The notes below the pieces were generated by a model. That model made no database searches. It worked only from the letters and a program-made list of their open reading frames with translations, and had not been told where the DNA came from. Shown one piece after another: positions 45,405-56,289 of a stretch of DNA of 64,000 nt. The DNA comes from Cheilinus undulatus. Lineage: Eukaryota > Chordata > Actinopteri > Labriformes > Labridae. The DNA lies in the NCBI RefSeq assembly GCF_018320785.1, contig NC_054885.1:8382921-8446920 (forward strand), in the 5' to 3' direction. Within the stretch, counting starts at the first letter, position 1. Every line of letters begins with the position of its first letter. Both the position numbers and the translations under genes were made by a program.

Positions 45405-45951
45405 GTAATATTATGAAATGCATATTATGGAATACCTGTTATAGGTGTATTCTCAAAAAACATCTTCTAAAAACAAAACACCTTGAAGCCAGAGTAACGA
45501 TGAGTCTTGAACGCGAACGACAGGACAACAACTTGTAGTTTACAACTTTAATAACAGAAAGTTGTACATAAGAGTCAGGTCGCACGGTCAAAAACTGTCT
45601 CACTTCTATGCTGAGCTGGCTTCATCTCTCCGCCCACACCAGCTTACGCTGCGTAGCAAACTAAGTAGGTCACCTGACCAGACTGGAGCAGTTCTAAATA
45701 AAACGTTTTTATCACACATTGTCTGTCTGTGTCTCATTAACCTTTTGAACTAATGAATTCTAAATATATGTAAATAAGAAATAACCATGAAAGTCCCTTT
45801 TTAACTAAATTATTATCCATGAAATATATCCAATATGAAATATATTGAATGTACATACACTGTAAATATGTCAACATTTAAATAACCTTACATATGAACT
45901 ATTGATAAGGCAGGTCCTAAATGAATAAGCCAATTCTCATTTGGTCCCTAC
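45405..45951. other. Spacer, unrecognised
   Basis: A GC-richer block at 45480-45730 contains AATAAAACG and TCTGTCTGTGTCTCATT, but no paired ends or coding sequence. Nothing can be assigned. Confidence 0.35.
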
Positions 45952-47020
45952 ACCTGTAAACTCACAAAATGCTATCCTGTGAGTACATTCTGATAAACTA
46001 TTCATTAAGAAGCGTTACCTCTGCTCACAAAGACACCCAGACGTGATCTCGGGTCCAGCCTCAGTCTGATGACTCAACAACTTTAAACTGATCTTTGAAA
46101 ATGAAACTGAAACAAATCAGTACTAACACAATATGTCCTTTAGGACTCTGCTAAAATCAGTTCTTCTTACATAAGTGAGGCTGCTGATAGAGGCAGGTGT
46201 TAGATTTATGTTAGAGCAAGCTACCCTCTCATTTATACTTTTGGTATAAAGATAAAACTGCACTAAAAGAGTACTGCAGGCCCCTCTCCAACACAGTCTG
46301 GTGGCGCCCCCTGCTGCACAGCTGTGCTATAAGGCACAGTTGATCTCAATAGTAAAAATGCAGGCAATTAAATGTATATTCAGTTAAGAAAACGTCTTAA
46401 AATAATCCTTGACTTAAAGAAGTCTGCTCCTGGGTCTGCAGATAAGACTTGAGAAGGAAAAAGAACAGGATTTACATGATGAGGACAGATGCAGGTCTGG
46501 ATCAGACTTTGGCTGATCGATTTATTTGTGTTACAATGATAACTGCATTTACAGAAGTGTCTAGGAAGATTTCTTTAAACTCAAGCAGGCGCCTTCATTA
46601 CCTGAGAAATTCTAGAAATGTCTGACTGCAGTTAGGGAAATATAAGAGGTTGATGCTCTGTATTTTTTATGATGATATTTACATTGCGTGTGAAAGGAGG
46701 GCATTTTGTTGTGTATTGTCAATCAAATTCAGGTTCACATTCAGCCACTTTTATTCATCACAAAGGGGCAATTCAATTTTTGCTGTCTATCCAGACCATA
46801 AATGCATTCACAAACAGCAAACAGGAAGTGTCATAAACAATAATAAATAGTCAGTACATAGACAGAGATGCTGACTGACACGTTGACCCCCTCATGTGGC
46901 CCCTTTATTAGTGACACATGCAGGGTCTGGTGGATTATAATGCACATTTAAAAACAGCATCAATGAAAAGAAAATGTAAATAAGATACATAAAGGTGCAT
47001 TCCAGTCAGAGTACCAAAGT
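45952..47020. repeat. Duplicated block SD1, copy 2
   Basis: Counterpart of 36270-37325. Differences are scattered substitutions and a few small indels. It contains promoter P3. Confidence 0.8.
46019..46113 (-). promoter_or_regulatory. Array promoter P3: ISRE, leader exon and donor
   Basis: The same order as P1: exact ISRE (AGTTTCATTTTC on the minus strand, within 46113-46097), TTTAAA, AP-1 site, then a leader exon with donor |GTAACG (exon edge 46019). It lies between genes B and C and could serve gene B or the genes beyond. Confidence 0.6.
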
Positions 47021-47174
47021 ATAATCTTTTTTGAAAGGGCATTTGACTGAACTTAAGAAAACAGCCAGCTTCACTTGGCTTTGGTTTTTGGCCAGAACGG
47101 TAAAACTAATAAACCCATTTTTCCTTTTTTGAATTAAAATGGTAAAATGAAGAAACAAACTCTGAAAAGAAAAT

Positions 47175-47460
47175 GGCTGAATTTCTTTTTATGTCTTTTG
47201 CTTTTCTGTTTTCCGGACAGCATCTCTTTCTGGGAAGGCTTTGCAGATTTCATCAAGACAATGCTAAACCACATCCATCACAACAGCATGGCTTCACAGA
47301 AGAGTGGGCGCTGAACTGGCCTCCCTGCAGTTACCTTTCACCAGAAGAAAACATATGGAGGATTATAAAAAAAAATAAAAATCTGGCAAGGAGACCTAGG
47401 TCTGTTGAACAGTCATTAACAACTTTATTTTGTTAAATTTAAACATTACACACAGTTTAC
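47175..47460 (+). mobile_element. Tc1/mariner transposase C-terminal fragment
   Basis: The frame reads FHQDNAKPHPSQQHGF, LNWPPCSYLSPEENIW and a short helix: the last catalytic block of a Tc1-type transposase. It is the best preserved of the five fragments of this family, but lacks the N-terminal two thirds. Confidence 0.75.
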
Positions 47461-47879
47461 AACTTTCAGTTTCTGTTTATCAACATTTCTTACCTTTCCG
47501 TTATGCTAATGATTAACAGTCGTAGCTAAATGTAGCGAAGCACATGCAGATGGCATAATTACATTTTAGAACAAAGCACTAACACCACTTCTGCATCATT
47601 CTTGGAAAGGCTGTGAGGACGTGTGAACAAGCAACTCCAAATTCAGAGCCAGCCTGCCTGGAATGTTCTAGAAATTTCCAGGAGTGCATGTGTTCAAACA
47701 GTGAACACTGCTCATTGTTGAGAAATCTCTGAGTCATTTAAGCTGTTGTATAAATCTGTCCCATCTCAAACATGGTGTCTGACTTTTACACAAATTTTGT
47801 AAAGATTTCGTTCTTTCTCTGAGGTAACAAATCTCATTTTAGTTTGAAACATATCTAAATGAAGAGGATAGTGTCATAG

Positions 47880-48315
47880 CTTTAGCTACATTGGCTAAAG
47901 CCCATGTTTTTAAGATAAGTTTGCGAAATTGACTTGTGATGTAACATCAAATACATAGATAGCTTAGGTATGTAAACTTTCGCTATATTAACTAAAGCTC
48001 AAGTTGCTAAAGCTATGTAGATAACAGAATGACTTTGCTAAAGCCATGTAGCTAACAACTCACAAAGCTAAAGCAATGCTCACAAAGCAGAAATAAAAGC
48101 TACATCGCTACATTATCTACATAGCTAAGTTAGTCTTGGCTACATTGGCTGAAGCTCATTTTGCAAAAGCTCATGTTACTTAAGCTCACATTGCTAAAGA
48201 ACACGTCCCTAAGGCCACCTCATCATCTATGTAGAAAATAGAACTACCTTGCTAACATAGCTATGTAGCTTACATAGCTCACAAAGCTAAAGCTAAGCTC
48301 AAAGCAGCTATGTAA

Positions 48316-48347
<32 letters not shown>

Positions 48348-49050
48348 ATCTACATAGCTAAGTAAGCTTTAGCTACATGAGCTTTATCTACATAATTACG
48401 TAAGCTTAAGCTATATTCCCTAAAGCTCATATTGCCAAAGCCAACTTAGCTATGTAAATAACAGAAGAATGTAGCTAAGAATTCTCATTTTAGTTTAAAA
48501 ACACATCTAAATGAAGAGTTTTATTTCACACTGTCAATCAATCAAATATTTTTGTTTCTCATTAGATTTATCTTTTGTCATGTTTTTACAGCATTAGCTA
48601 CATTTGCTAAAGCTCATGTTTTTAAAGATAACTTAGCTAAATTGACTTGATTGATAACATCAAATATATAGCAAGCTTATCTATGTTAGCTTTGACTACA
48701 TATAGTAAAGCTTGAAGTGCTAAAGCTATGTAGATAACAGAATGGCATTGCAAACATAGCTATGTAGCTAACAGCTCAAAAAGCTAAAGCAAAGCTCTCA
48801 AAGCAGCTATGTAAGCTACATGTCTACATTACATCTTCACTGGCTAAAGCTCATGTTGCTAAAGCTCACATTGCTAAAGAACATGTACCTAAAGCCAACT
48901 CAGCCACGTACAAAACAGAGCAGCATAGCTAATGTAGTCAATGCTATGCTTACAAAGCAGCAATGTAAGCTACATATCTACATAGCTAAGTAAGCTTAAG
49001 CTACATTCGCTAAAGCTCATGTTGCTAAAACCAACTCAGATATGTAGATA
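47880..49050. repeat. AGCT-dense repeat downstream of gene C
   Basis: Degenerate TAGCTA/AGCTAAAGCT units over about 1.2 kb, with an (AT)n run at 48321-48345. It resembles the tract beside gene B and shares its position relative to the gene. Confidence 0.8.
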
Positions 49051-49270
49051 ACAGAACAGCATAGCTAAGAAATCTCATTTTAGTCAAAATCATATGAAGA
49101 GTTTTATTTCACATTGTCAGTCAATCATAGTTTGGTTGAAATAATCAGATACTGTTTCTCAATTTTTTCTGTCTATTCATCTTCTTACATCTTTAGCTCC
49201 TCTTTAACAAACCAACTCAACATTTTTTGTTGCTAAAATGTTGATTTATCTTGCGCTAATCCCTTGATCT

Positions 49271-50251
49271 TCAGCATAGGACACACTGCACTTTCCCAAG
49301 GTCTCTCCTGATATCTAGAGAGCCTCTTTGATGAATCAGCTCTAGCAGATTTACTTCTACATCACCGAAGTGTTTCTTAATCTCACTCTTCTGCTTCCCA
49401 TACCTCTCATCATAATAGGCCTGAAGGTATTGGTCAGAGGATGCGTCCCCTATCAAATGACACACAGACTCTTCGTTAACCAGATATGTATCCCAATGAT
49501 ATGTCATTCCCGAGAAAGCGGAAGTTTCCTCATAATAAGACCAGCTGCACTTTCCTTTTATCATTTCTTCATGCTTTTTGAACACTGCATCCAAGTCTGT
49601 CTTGTAAACCTTGATGAGACTCTTTATGGGGTCACAATTTTGAGTCCCTCCAAGTCTCTCCAGGTGAATCAGCATCTGGATGTGGAAGGCTGCCCCGTTC
49701 ACCCAGATCTTCACGGCTTGATTGGTCACGTGTCCATCCCTCACTATGGAGTTCTTCAGCTTGGTAAGAGCCACACTCAGCTGTTCTTCGACGCGCTTGA
49801 TGTCACTCCTCAGCTCTTTTTTGTGATTGATGTGCATGTTGTATCTTTTCAGACACTCGTCGATCAGATCCCAGACCTCAGAGGCCTTCTCCTCAGCAAA
49901 CACAGACCGCAGAGCCTCTTTGATGCTCTCCTCAGTTGGACTGGATGAAAGGATGTCGATGAGGACAGCGACAGCCAGCGCTCCAAGCCCTGCCAGTTCA
50001 GGCTCTGATGTGAAAGCACCGAGCTTTTCAGCCAGGCTCTTGATCCAGTCTGCAGCGCAGTCTCCGGTCTCCATTCGCCGCTTTTCATAGTGTAGTTTCA
50101 GACTTTCTGTAGAAGTCAGACTGCTGAACATCACAATGCTCTTGTTGACTTTAAGATCTGGACCTTTATCAATACTTTTCTTAAACTCTTCAATTTCTTT
50201 CTCTGTCTCTTCATCCCTCTCACGTGTAGAACTACTGTTGTCATTGCCCAT
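49271..50251 (-). CDS. Array gene C: MGN-type helical protein (326 aa)
   Basis: Intact frame from ATG (50249-50251); the exon begins at 50287 after CTTTTTCAG. N-terminus MGNDNSSS fits an N-myristoylation signal. The two hydrophobic stretches (GLGALAVAVLIDILSS and WVNGAAFHIQMLIHLER) and the C-terminal KQKSEIKKHF block are kept. The segment corresponding to residues 235-279 of B has its own sequence (starting CSWSYYEETS). The last residues after SLDIRRDLGKV differ from B. Its leader is probably P4 (51768-51837). A Tc1 remnant begins only about 25 bp upstream of the acceptor and occupies the intron. The poly(A) hexamer seen in B is changed here. Confidence 0.87.
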   Translation of the reverse strand: MGNDNSSSTRERDEETEKEIEEFKKSIDKGPDLKVNKSIVMFSSLTSTESLKLHYEKRRMETGDCAADWIKSLAEKLGAFTSEPELAGLGALAVAVLIDILSSSPTEESIKEALRSVFAEEKASEVWDLIDECLKRYNMHINHKKELRSDIKRVEEQLSVALTKLKNSIVRDGHVTNQAVKIWVNGAAFHIQMLIHLERLGGTQNCDPIKSLIKVYKTDLDAVFKKHEEMIKGKCSWSYYEETSAFSGMTYHWDTYLVNEESVCHLIGDASSDQYLQAYYDERYGKQKSEIKKHFGDVEVNLLELIHQRGSLDIRRDLGKVQCVLC

Positions 50252-50314
50252 GGTCTTCGTTTAGAGGTGGAGGCTGTCTCTGTAAAACTGAAAAAGAACA
50301 TCTTGGTTATTAGT

Positions 50315-51372
50315 AGCAGTGAATGTGTCCCAAGTGACTGTAGCATAAAGACACCTGTGTCTGGAAGGTCCAGTCACTGGTTTATCATTATTCCTTGCTA
50401 CCATTACACCATGAAGACAAAAGAACACTCCAGGCACCTTGGACAAAATGTTACTGAAAAGTATCAGTCAGGGAATGGATTCAAACAAATGTCCAAAGTG
50501 CTGACCATCCCCCAGAGTTCAGTTAAATCCATCATCAAGAAATGGAATGAATATGGCACATGTGTAGATCTGCCTAGATCAGGCCATCCTCACAAACTGA
50601 GTGAGCGTGCAAGAAGGAGACTAGTGAGAGAGGCCACCAAGACACCTATGACTACTCTAAAGGAGATACAAGCTTCAGCAGCTGAGATGGGAGAGACTCT
50701 GCAGACAACATCTGTTGTCCGGGGTTCCTCACCAGTCAAAGCTTTATGGTAGAAAGCCGCTGCTGAAGAAAATTCATTAAATGTGGACTAAAGTTCAGCA
50801 GCAGGCATGTGGGAGACTCCATGATCAAGAGGGAGAATGTGCTTTGGTCTGATGAGACCAAAATGGAGCTTTTTGTGAAGTACAGAGGTGGCAGCATCAT
50901 GCTGTGGGGATGCTTCTCAGCAGCCAGCCCTGGAAGACTTGTAAAGGTTGAGGGTAAAATGATTTCAGGAAGACAATCTTATTTGGTCTGCAAGAGAGCT
51001 ACAGCTTGGGAGAATTATTTTCCAGCAAGACAGTGACTCGAAGCATACATCGACAGATCTTGAGCAGTTTTGCTAAAAAGAATGGAGTCAAATTCCAGAG
51101 TCCAGATGTACAAGCCTGATTGAGCCCTATTCACACAGATTCAGTGCTGTGATTGCAGCCAAAGGTGATCGACTAAATACTGACTGGAACGGGGTGAATA
51201 TTTAAGCAGTGACTTATTTTACATACATATTTTTACTTTGTAGAAATCTGTTTTCACTTTGACGTTAAAGAGGTTTTTTGTAAAACAGCCAAAATATATT
51301 GACCATGATTGATTTATAAAATCATTAAAAGGGTAAAACAACCAAGGGGAATAATTCTTTCTATAGGCACTG
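50315..51372 (+). mobile_element. 5'-truncated Tc1-like transposon in the gene C intron
   Basis: The right end (reverse complement CAGTGCCTATAGAAAGAATT, flanked by TA) is complete; the left end is missing. The first transposase part stays open: from MKTKEHSRHLGQ it shows a helix-turn-helix (SSVKSIIKKWNEYGT) and the GRPR-like hinge region, then the frame is lost. Later pieces GGSIMLWGCFSA mark the catalytic core. The left border coincides with the loss of similarity to the gene D flank. Confidence 0.85.
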
Positions 51373-51767
51373 TACGTTCAGTCATTTCAGTGACCTTTAA
51401 TCCCCATTCTGATTGTGGTTTACATATCTACATGCACAAACACACAGCTGACTGACATGTGATTGACTGATTAAAAATTTGTGTTAAAGAGCAGATGAAC
51501 AGGCGTACCTAATAAAGTGGTCAGTGAGTGAACATGCCAATAAGAAGAAAAGACAGACAGATCCTTGTCTCTAAAGTTAACAGGAACCTGTTAAAGTGAA
51601 TCTGAGTCTTCTCTGATAACATCATGGATAGACTAGAGTTCATTTTGCCAACAGTTTTTCAATTATAAAAATACAAATTCCATTATACAACATCCATTCT
51701 AATCTCTAGTATAAGTTTAGAACAAGTACAGTCTAATAATTACCATAAATTTCATCAAAAATTTTAC
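51373..51767. other. Intron sequence upstream of gene C
   Basis: No exon, repeat or transposon end was recognised. Confidence 0.35.
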
Positions 51768-51837
51768 CTTTGTTCTCAGAGATTTGTCCAGATGTGATCT
51801 CTCTTCTCTCCGCTGAATGTTGATCGTCTGCTTTATA
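51768..51837 (-). promoter_or_regulatory. Array promoter P4: TATA and leader exon, no ISRE seen
   Basis: On the minus strand TATAAA (51837-51832) is followed by a leader that shares AGATCACATCTGGACA with P2, and a donor ACAAAG|GTAAAA (exon edge 51768). Upstream sequence lacks the AGTTTCNNTTTC motif found at P1, P3 and P5. Confidence 0.5.
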
Positions 51838-52104
51838 ATGGCTGTGATTTGTTTTTGTAAATATGCCAGTTTAAAGAGCCGGCCCTAGTATGTGAACAAT
51901 CTGTTCTAGACTGAGAGAAAAAGGACAGTCTTTCTTCCACACCCCTGTGCCATGAACTAAGGAGGCATGCTTGCTGGTGGAACATTAACGCTTTATAGCA
52001 GGGGTGTGATAAGGAGCAAGTTCATGTGACGTTCAAGGCGAATCAGGGAGATGGATTATTTAAAAAAAAAACATTATATTTGATTTTCATTTAATTAAAA
52101 TATT

Positions 52105-52640
52105 TAAAATGTGCTCAGGAACACTTCCAGAAACCATTTCCTGTCAGCACAGGTCACCGTGCTATCAACACATACAAGGGTAGCATGCAAAGAAGAAGCC
52201 ATGTTTGAACAAGATCCAGAAAGTGAGGCAAAATGGAAAACTGTTCTGTGGTCAGATAAACCAAAATTTGAAATTCTGTTTGGAAACTACAGACGTCGTC
52301 TCCTGTTGACAAAGAGGATGAGTGCACAGCTGAAAAGCTTGCACCTTTGATGGTGTGGGGTTACATTAGTGCCTATGGCGTGGGCAGCCTACACATCTGG
52401 AAAAGATGATCAACGCTGAATATTAGATAGAGGTTTTAGAGCAACATGTGCTCCCGTCAAGACAACATCTCTTTCAGGGAAGGCCTTGCATGCACCACAC
52501 CCATCACAACAGCATGGCTTGGGTGCTGAACTGGCCTCCCTGCAGTCAAGAACTTTCACCAAAAGAAAACATTCGGAGTATTATTCAAAAAAATCTTGAA
52601 GAGAAGACTCAGTCCTGTTAAACAGTAATGAACAGCTTTA
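52105..52640 (+). mobile_element. Tc1/mariner transposase remnant (central and C-terminal)
   Basis: Pieces in different frames read AKWKTVLWSDKPKFEILFG (second catalytic block), a later HPSQQHG block and an NIRSIIQK-like end. Several indels separate them. The 3' flank at 52680-52930 resembles 47480-47700, so a larger segment was duplicated together with it. Confidence 0.75.
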
Positions 52641-52932
52641 TTTTGTAAAATTTTAAACAACTTTCAAATTCTGTTCATCAGCATTTCTTATCTTGTCCAC
52701 ATTGTTTATCCCTCTCACAATATTGTAGGTGTTATACTAATGATAAAAGGTTGTAGCTTAATATTAATCAGCACATACAGATGACATAAATACATTTAAG
52801 CACAAAGAACAAACATCGTGGCCACTTCTGCATCATTCTCAGAAAGGCTGTAAGAACATGTGTGAACAACAAGTCCAAATTCAGAGCCAGCCTGCCTGGA
52901 ATTTTCTAGAAATTTCCAGTGGTGAATTTGTC

Positions 52933-54490
52933 AGCCTAATAGCATAATTGCATAAGTCATATTTGAACGTTTTCGGAAAACGAGAAAAAAACACTTTTTT
53001 TTTACTAAGTGCATTGGTATTTTCAACTGATATTTAAATTGTGATTTCAACCAGATGTGTGAACAAGTTTTCAAAAAGAAAAAGATACAACATTGATTTC
53101 ATAACAAAGAAAAGTGACTTAGGCAGAATATGCCACTGACTTAGGCAATTTTTCTCTTACATATAAATACAAACATAACATAACCAAAGTTGTTTTACTT
53201 TCCTAAACATATCCCCATGGCTCTCCAGTCACATGTGGCTTAGTGCCAAGTCTACATGACACCTTAATTTCCTTTTAATCTGTGTATCATTATTGTTCGG
53301 TGCATGCGACGAAGGAATATGCGTAAGAGAGGAGAGGAAGTCTGCTGGTGGCGCGTGTCTTCAGTAAGCTCAGTCATAGAGGTGTGCTGTCTTGTGTTCA
53401 AACTGAAGCTTTAATGCCCTCATTTCAACATGTTTTTTTCAGTTGCTTCCTGCCCATGCTCTCCCATATATGCTCTCCCAAGTATCGCAACTGATCATTG
53501 CTAAAGGCTGAAAGGACAGTCTTCTAAGGAAAAGACAGTGAGCTGGATCATTGGTTCTGATAAATGATCTACAACTAATAATTAATTAATTAATTAAGCA
53601 TTTTAAGTTGTGGAGAAAAAAATTTGGTACGCGCTATATGACAAGCATTACCTGCAACCCTTGGGGCTAAGCCACTGAAGGGTGGTCCTAGTGACAGCCC
53701 CGGTCATTTTTCTTCTTTCTCAGGTCTACTGTCATCTAAATCCTTCTCTAAGTCCTTCTCTAAATTGGTATCAAGTTCATTTCCTGACCCTGAAGCACAA
53801 GAAAACAACGTTCTGCTGAGTGTTTTAACACAGTAACAAAATGTTAAATGAACAGGTGTACTGCAAAAATTCAGAATCTTACCAAGAATACTTTTCTCAT
53901 TTCTAGTCAAAACAAATCTCTTTACCCTTAAAATAAAAAGCAAATATTCACTGACAATTTGCTTGAAACTAGTAAAAAATGTCCAAAAAAGTTACTTTTT
54001 TTAGGTGATATGTCTTATTTTAAGTGTAAAGAGATTTGTTTTGACCAGAAATGACACAAATATTCCTAGTAAGATTTTGCTAGCGATAGCTAGCTCCTAC
54101 ACTACTTTATCATACCTAGTTGCAGAAATGTGATTAAAATTTAAACACACAGTTCCTAACCCCAATGACTGACTGAAAGTACATTTACTGTCTAGAATGT
54201 TGAAGAAATAAACTAGTTTACCAGATGAATCAAAGAGAAGAGATAATGCCTCACTTGTGGTCAGCAGAGCCCTCTTTCTCATGCGATCTGCCATCTTTGA
54301 ATGTTGCGTCAAAAATGCCTAAGTCTGAGAGATGACTTAGGCAGCTTGTGATTTTGGACTGTAACAAGCGTTCTGATAGGCTGAGGACAAAGGCAATAAG
54401 ACAGGATGATGGAGCAGTGTTAGGAGAGTAAAGTTAGGCAGAAATCACAGTTTGGCCAAAAAATGACTTAGGCAATTACGCTATTAGGCT
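52933..54490 (-). mobile_element. 1.56-kb DNA transposon with AGCCTAATAGCRTAATTGC ends
   Basis: Ends read AGCCTAATAGCATAATTGCA and, reverse complemented, AGCCTAATAGCGTAATTGCC, continuing into TAAGTCAT. The duplicated flank near 47690-47720 lacks the insert. On the minus strand two small open pieces can be seen: one starts MADRMRKRALLTTSEALSLL (within 54312-54220) and ends at a GT donor; the other, near 53793-53704, is acidic (NLEKDLEKDLDDSRPEKEE) and follows a TTGTGCTTCAG acceptor. Neither is recognised. The dispersed repeat at 53508-53710 is nested inside. Confidence 0.65.
53508..53710 (-). repeat. Dispersed repeat, copy 2
   Basis: Inverted counterpart of 235-435, sharing CATTACCTGCAACCCTT and GAAAGGACAGTCTTCTAAGG. 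It sits inside the element at 52933-54490. Confidence 0.6.
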
Positions 54491-54668
54491 AACGATGTGT
54501 GAAAACAGTGGTAGAGACAAAGACAGAACACTGCTCATATGTTGAGAAGTCTCTGGGTCATTTAAGATGTTGAACAAACATGGTGTCTGGCTTGTCCTAA
54601 AGTCACATTTTGGTTGAAACTATCAAATATTTCTGCTTTTCTGTTTCTTTCTAGGTTTGTCTGCCCCT

Positions 54669-55619
54669 CTATCTCCTGACATCTAGAGCACCTCTTTGAC
54701 AAATCAGCTCTGGCAGGTTTTGTTCTACCTCACTGAAATGTTTCTTAATCTCACTCTTCTGCTTGCCGTACCTCTCATCATAGTAGGCCTCAAGGTATCT
54801 GTCATAACCTCCCTCCCCAATCAAATAGCAAACAGACTCTTCGTTAATAAGATAGAAATCATAGCCAATGACAGCATCAGAGAACCCAGAAGATTCCTCA
54901 TATCTATCCCATCGACACTTCCCTTTTATCATTTCTTCGTGCTTTTTGAACACTGCGTCCAAGTCTTCCTTATAATCCGTGATGAGATTCTTTATGGGGT
55001 CGCAGTTTTGAGTCCCTCCAAGTCTCTCCAGGTGAATCAGCATCTGGATGTGGAAGGCTGCCCCGTTCACCCAGATTTTCATGGCTTGATTGGTCACGTG
55101 TCCATCCCTCACTATGGAGTTCTTCAGCTTGGTAAGAGCCACACTCAGCTGTTCTTCGACGCGCTTGATGTCACTCCTCAGCTCTTTTTTGTGATTGATG
55201 TGCATCCTGTATCGTTTCAGACACTCGTCGATCAGATCCCAGACCTCAGACGCCTTCTCCTCAGCAAACACGGACCGCAGAGCCTCTTTGATGCTCTCCT
55301 CAGGTGGACTGAATGAAATGATGTCGATGAGGACAGCGACAGCCAGAGCTCCAAGCCCTGCCAGTTCAGGCTCTGACGTGAAGGCAGCGAGCTTTTCCGC
55401 CAGGTTCTTAATCCAGTCTTCAGCACAGTCTCCGGCCTCCATTCGCCGCTTTTCATAGTGTTGTTTCAGACTATCTGTAGAAGTCAGACTGCTGAACATT
55501 ACAATGCTCTGGTTGACTTTAAGATCTGGACCTTTATCAATATATTTCTTAAACTCTGCAATTTCTCTCTCAGCCCTTTCGTTGATGTTGCATCTAGAGC
55601 TGCTGTTATCATTCCCCAT
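54669..55619 (-). CDS. Array gene D: MGN-type helical protein (316 aa)
   Basis: Intact frame from ATG (55617-55619); exon begins at 55667 after CTTTTTTCAG. N-terminus MGNDNSSS fits an N-myristoylation signal. Over residues 100-230 it is almost identical to gene C (for example INHKKELRSDIKRVEEQLSV), which suggests a recent common origin or gene conversion, whereas its 5' flank matches gene B. The variable segment (CRWDRYEESSGFSD on) again has its own sequence. No promoter of the P1-P5 kind lies between D and E, so D may be spliced from the P5 leader beyond gene E or use an unseen start. Function unknown. Confidence 0.87.
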   Translation of the reverse strand: MGNDNSSSRCNINERAEREIAEFKKYIDKGPDLKVNQSIVMFSSLTSTDSLKQHYEKRRMEAGDCAEDWIKNLAEKLAAFTSEPELAGLGALAVAVLIDIISFSPPEESIKEALRSVFAEEKASEVWDLIDECLKRYRMHINHKKELRSDIKRVEEQLSVALTKLKNSIVRDGHVTNQAMKIWVNGAAFHIQMLIHLERLGGTQNCDPIKNLITDYKEDLDAVFKKHEEMIKGKCRWDRYEESSGFSDAVIGYDFYLINEESVCYLIGEGGYDRYLEAYYDERYGKQKSEIKKHFSEVEQNLPELICQRGALDVRR

Positions 55620-55667
55620 GGTCTTCTTTTAAGGGTTGAATCAGAGGTGGAGGCTGTCTCTGTAACA

Positions 55668-56289
55668 CTGAAAAAAGAAGAACATCTTGGTCATTAGTGT
55701 ATATTTTCTGATAAAACAAAAATAAAGCAAAGTAGGCTGTGGTCGGAGCAAGAAAACAGAAAGCAACATTTGCATCCAGATAAGAGACATGAGCATAAAT
55801 AACAGCCTGAGTCTGAGACATTGGAACAGAGACAGAATTTAGTGTGAACAACATAATTCTACCAGAGCAACAAATAAAGTACAGTCTTTTAAAAAAGTCG
55901 TCATCCCCTTGGATCACAAACAATGTGATTAAAACCAAGACATGATAAGATGCTTTTGAAGACATCCATTCTTGAATAATGACTAAACCATGATCAGATT
56001 TACAAAACTCGAAACTTAAGAATCCTGCTGCTAAAGCCTTGGGTGCAGCACTCCAACATTTTTGGAATTGGGGTTGTACATATTGAATTAACTTTACATT
56101 CAACTTTGAACTTGTTTTAGCACAGTTTAGGCCTTCTCATATTCCTGTTTTAAATCACCTTTTCTAGTTGCCTCAGCTTCTTAGAAAACCTCCAGATTGT
56201 TGATTTCAATGTCTCTCTGCGCTCTGCCTCTTTTAGAAGTTTTCTGAATCAAGATAAAAACTTTTCTTTAATGGAAATACCTATACAGC
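55668..56289. other. 5' flank of gene D
   Basis: 55668-56118 matches 39531-39965, including a Tc1-type end TTTTTGGAATTGGGGTTGTA near 56057. After GTTTAGG the D copy continues as single-copy sequence where the B copy has a hAT insertion. No leader exon was found. Confidence 0.5.

Noticed and set aside
45480-45740. LTR-like appearance (AATAAA followed by a TCTGTCTGTGTCTC tail)
   Set aside because: No paired ends, target duplication or primer site; not enough to call an element.
50267-50752. 161-codon plus-strand frame as a host gene
   Set aside because: It is the first part of a Tc1-like transposase in a truncated element, with unrelated leading codons.
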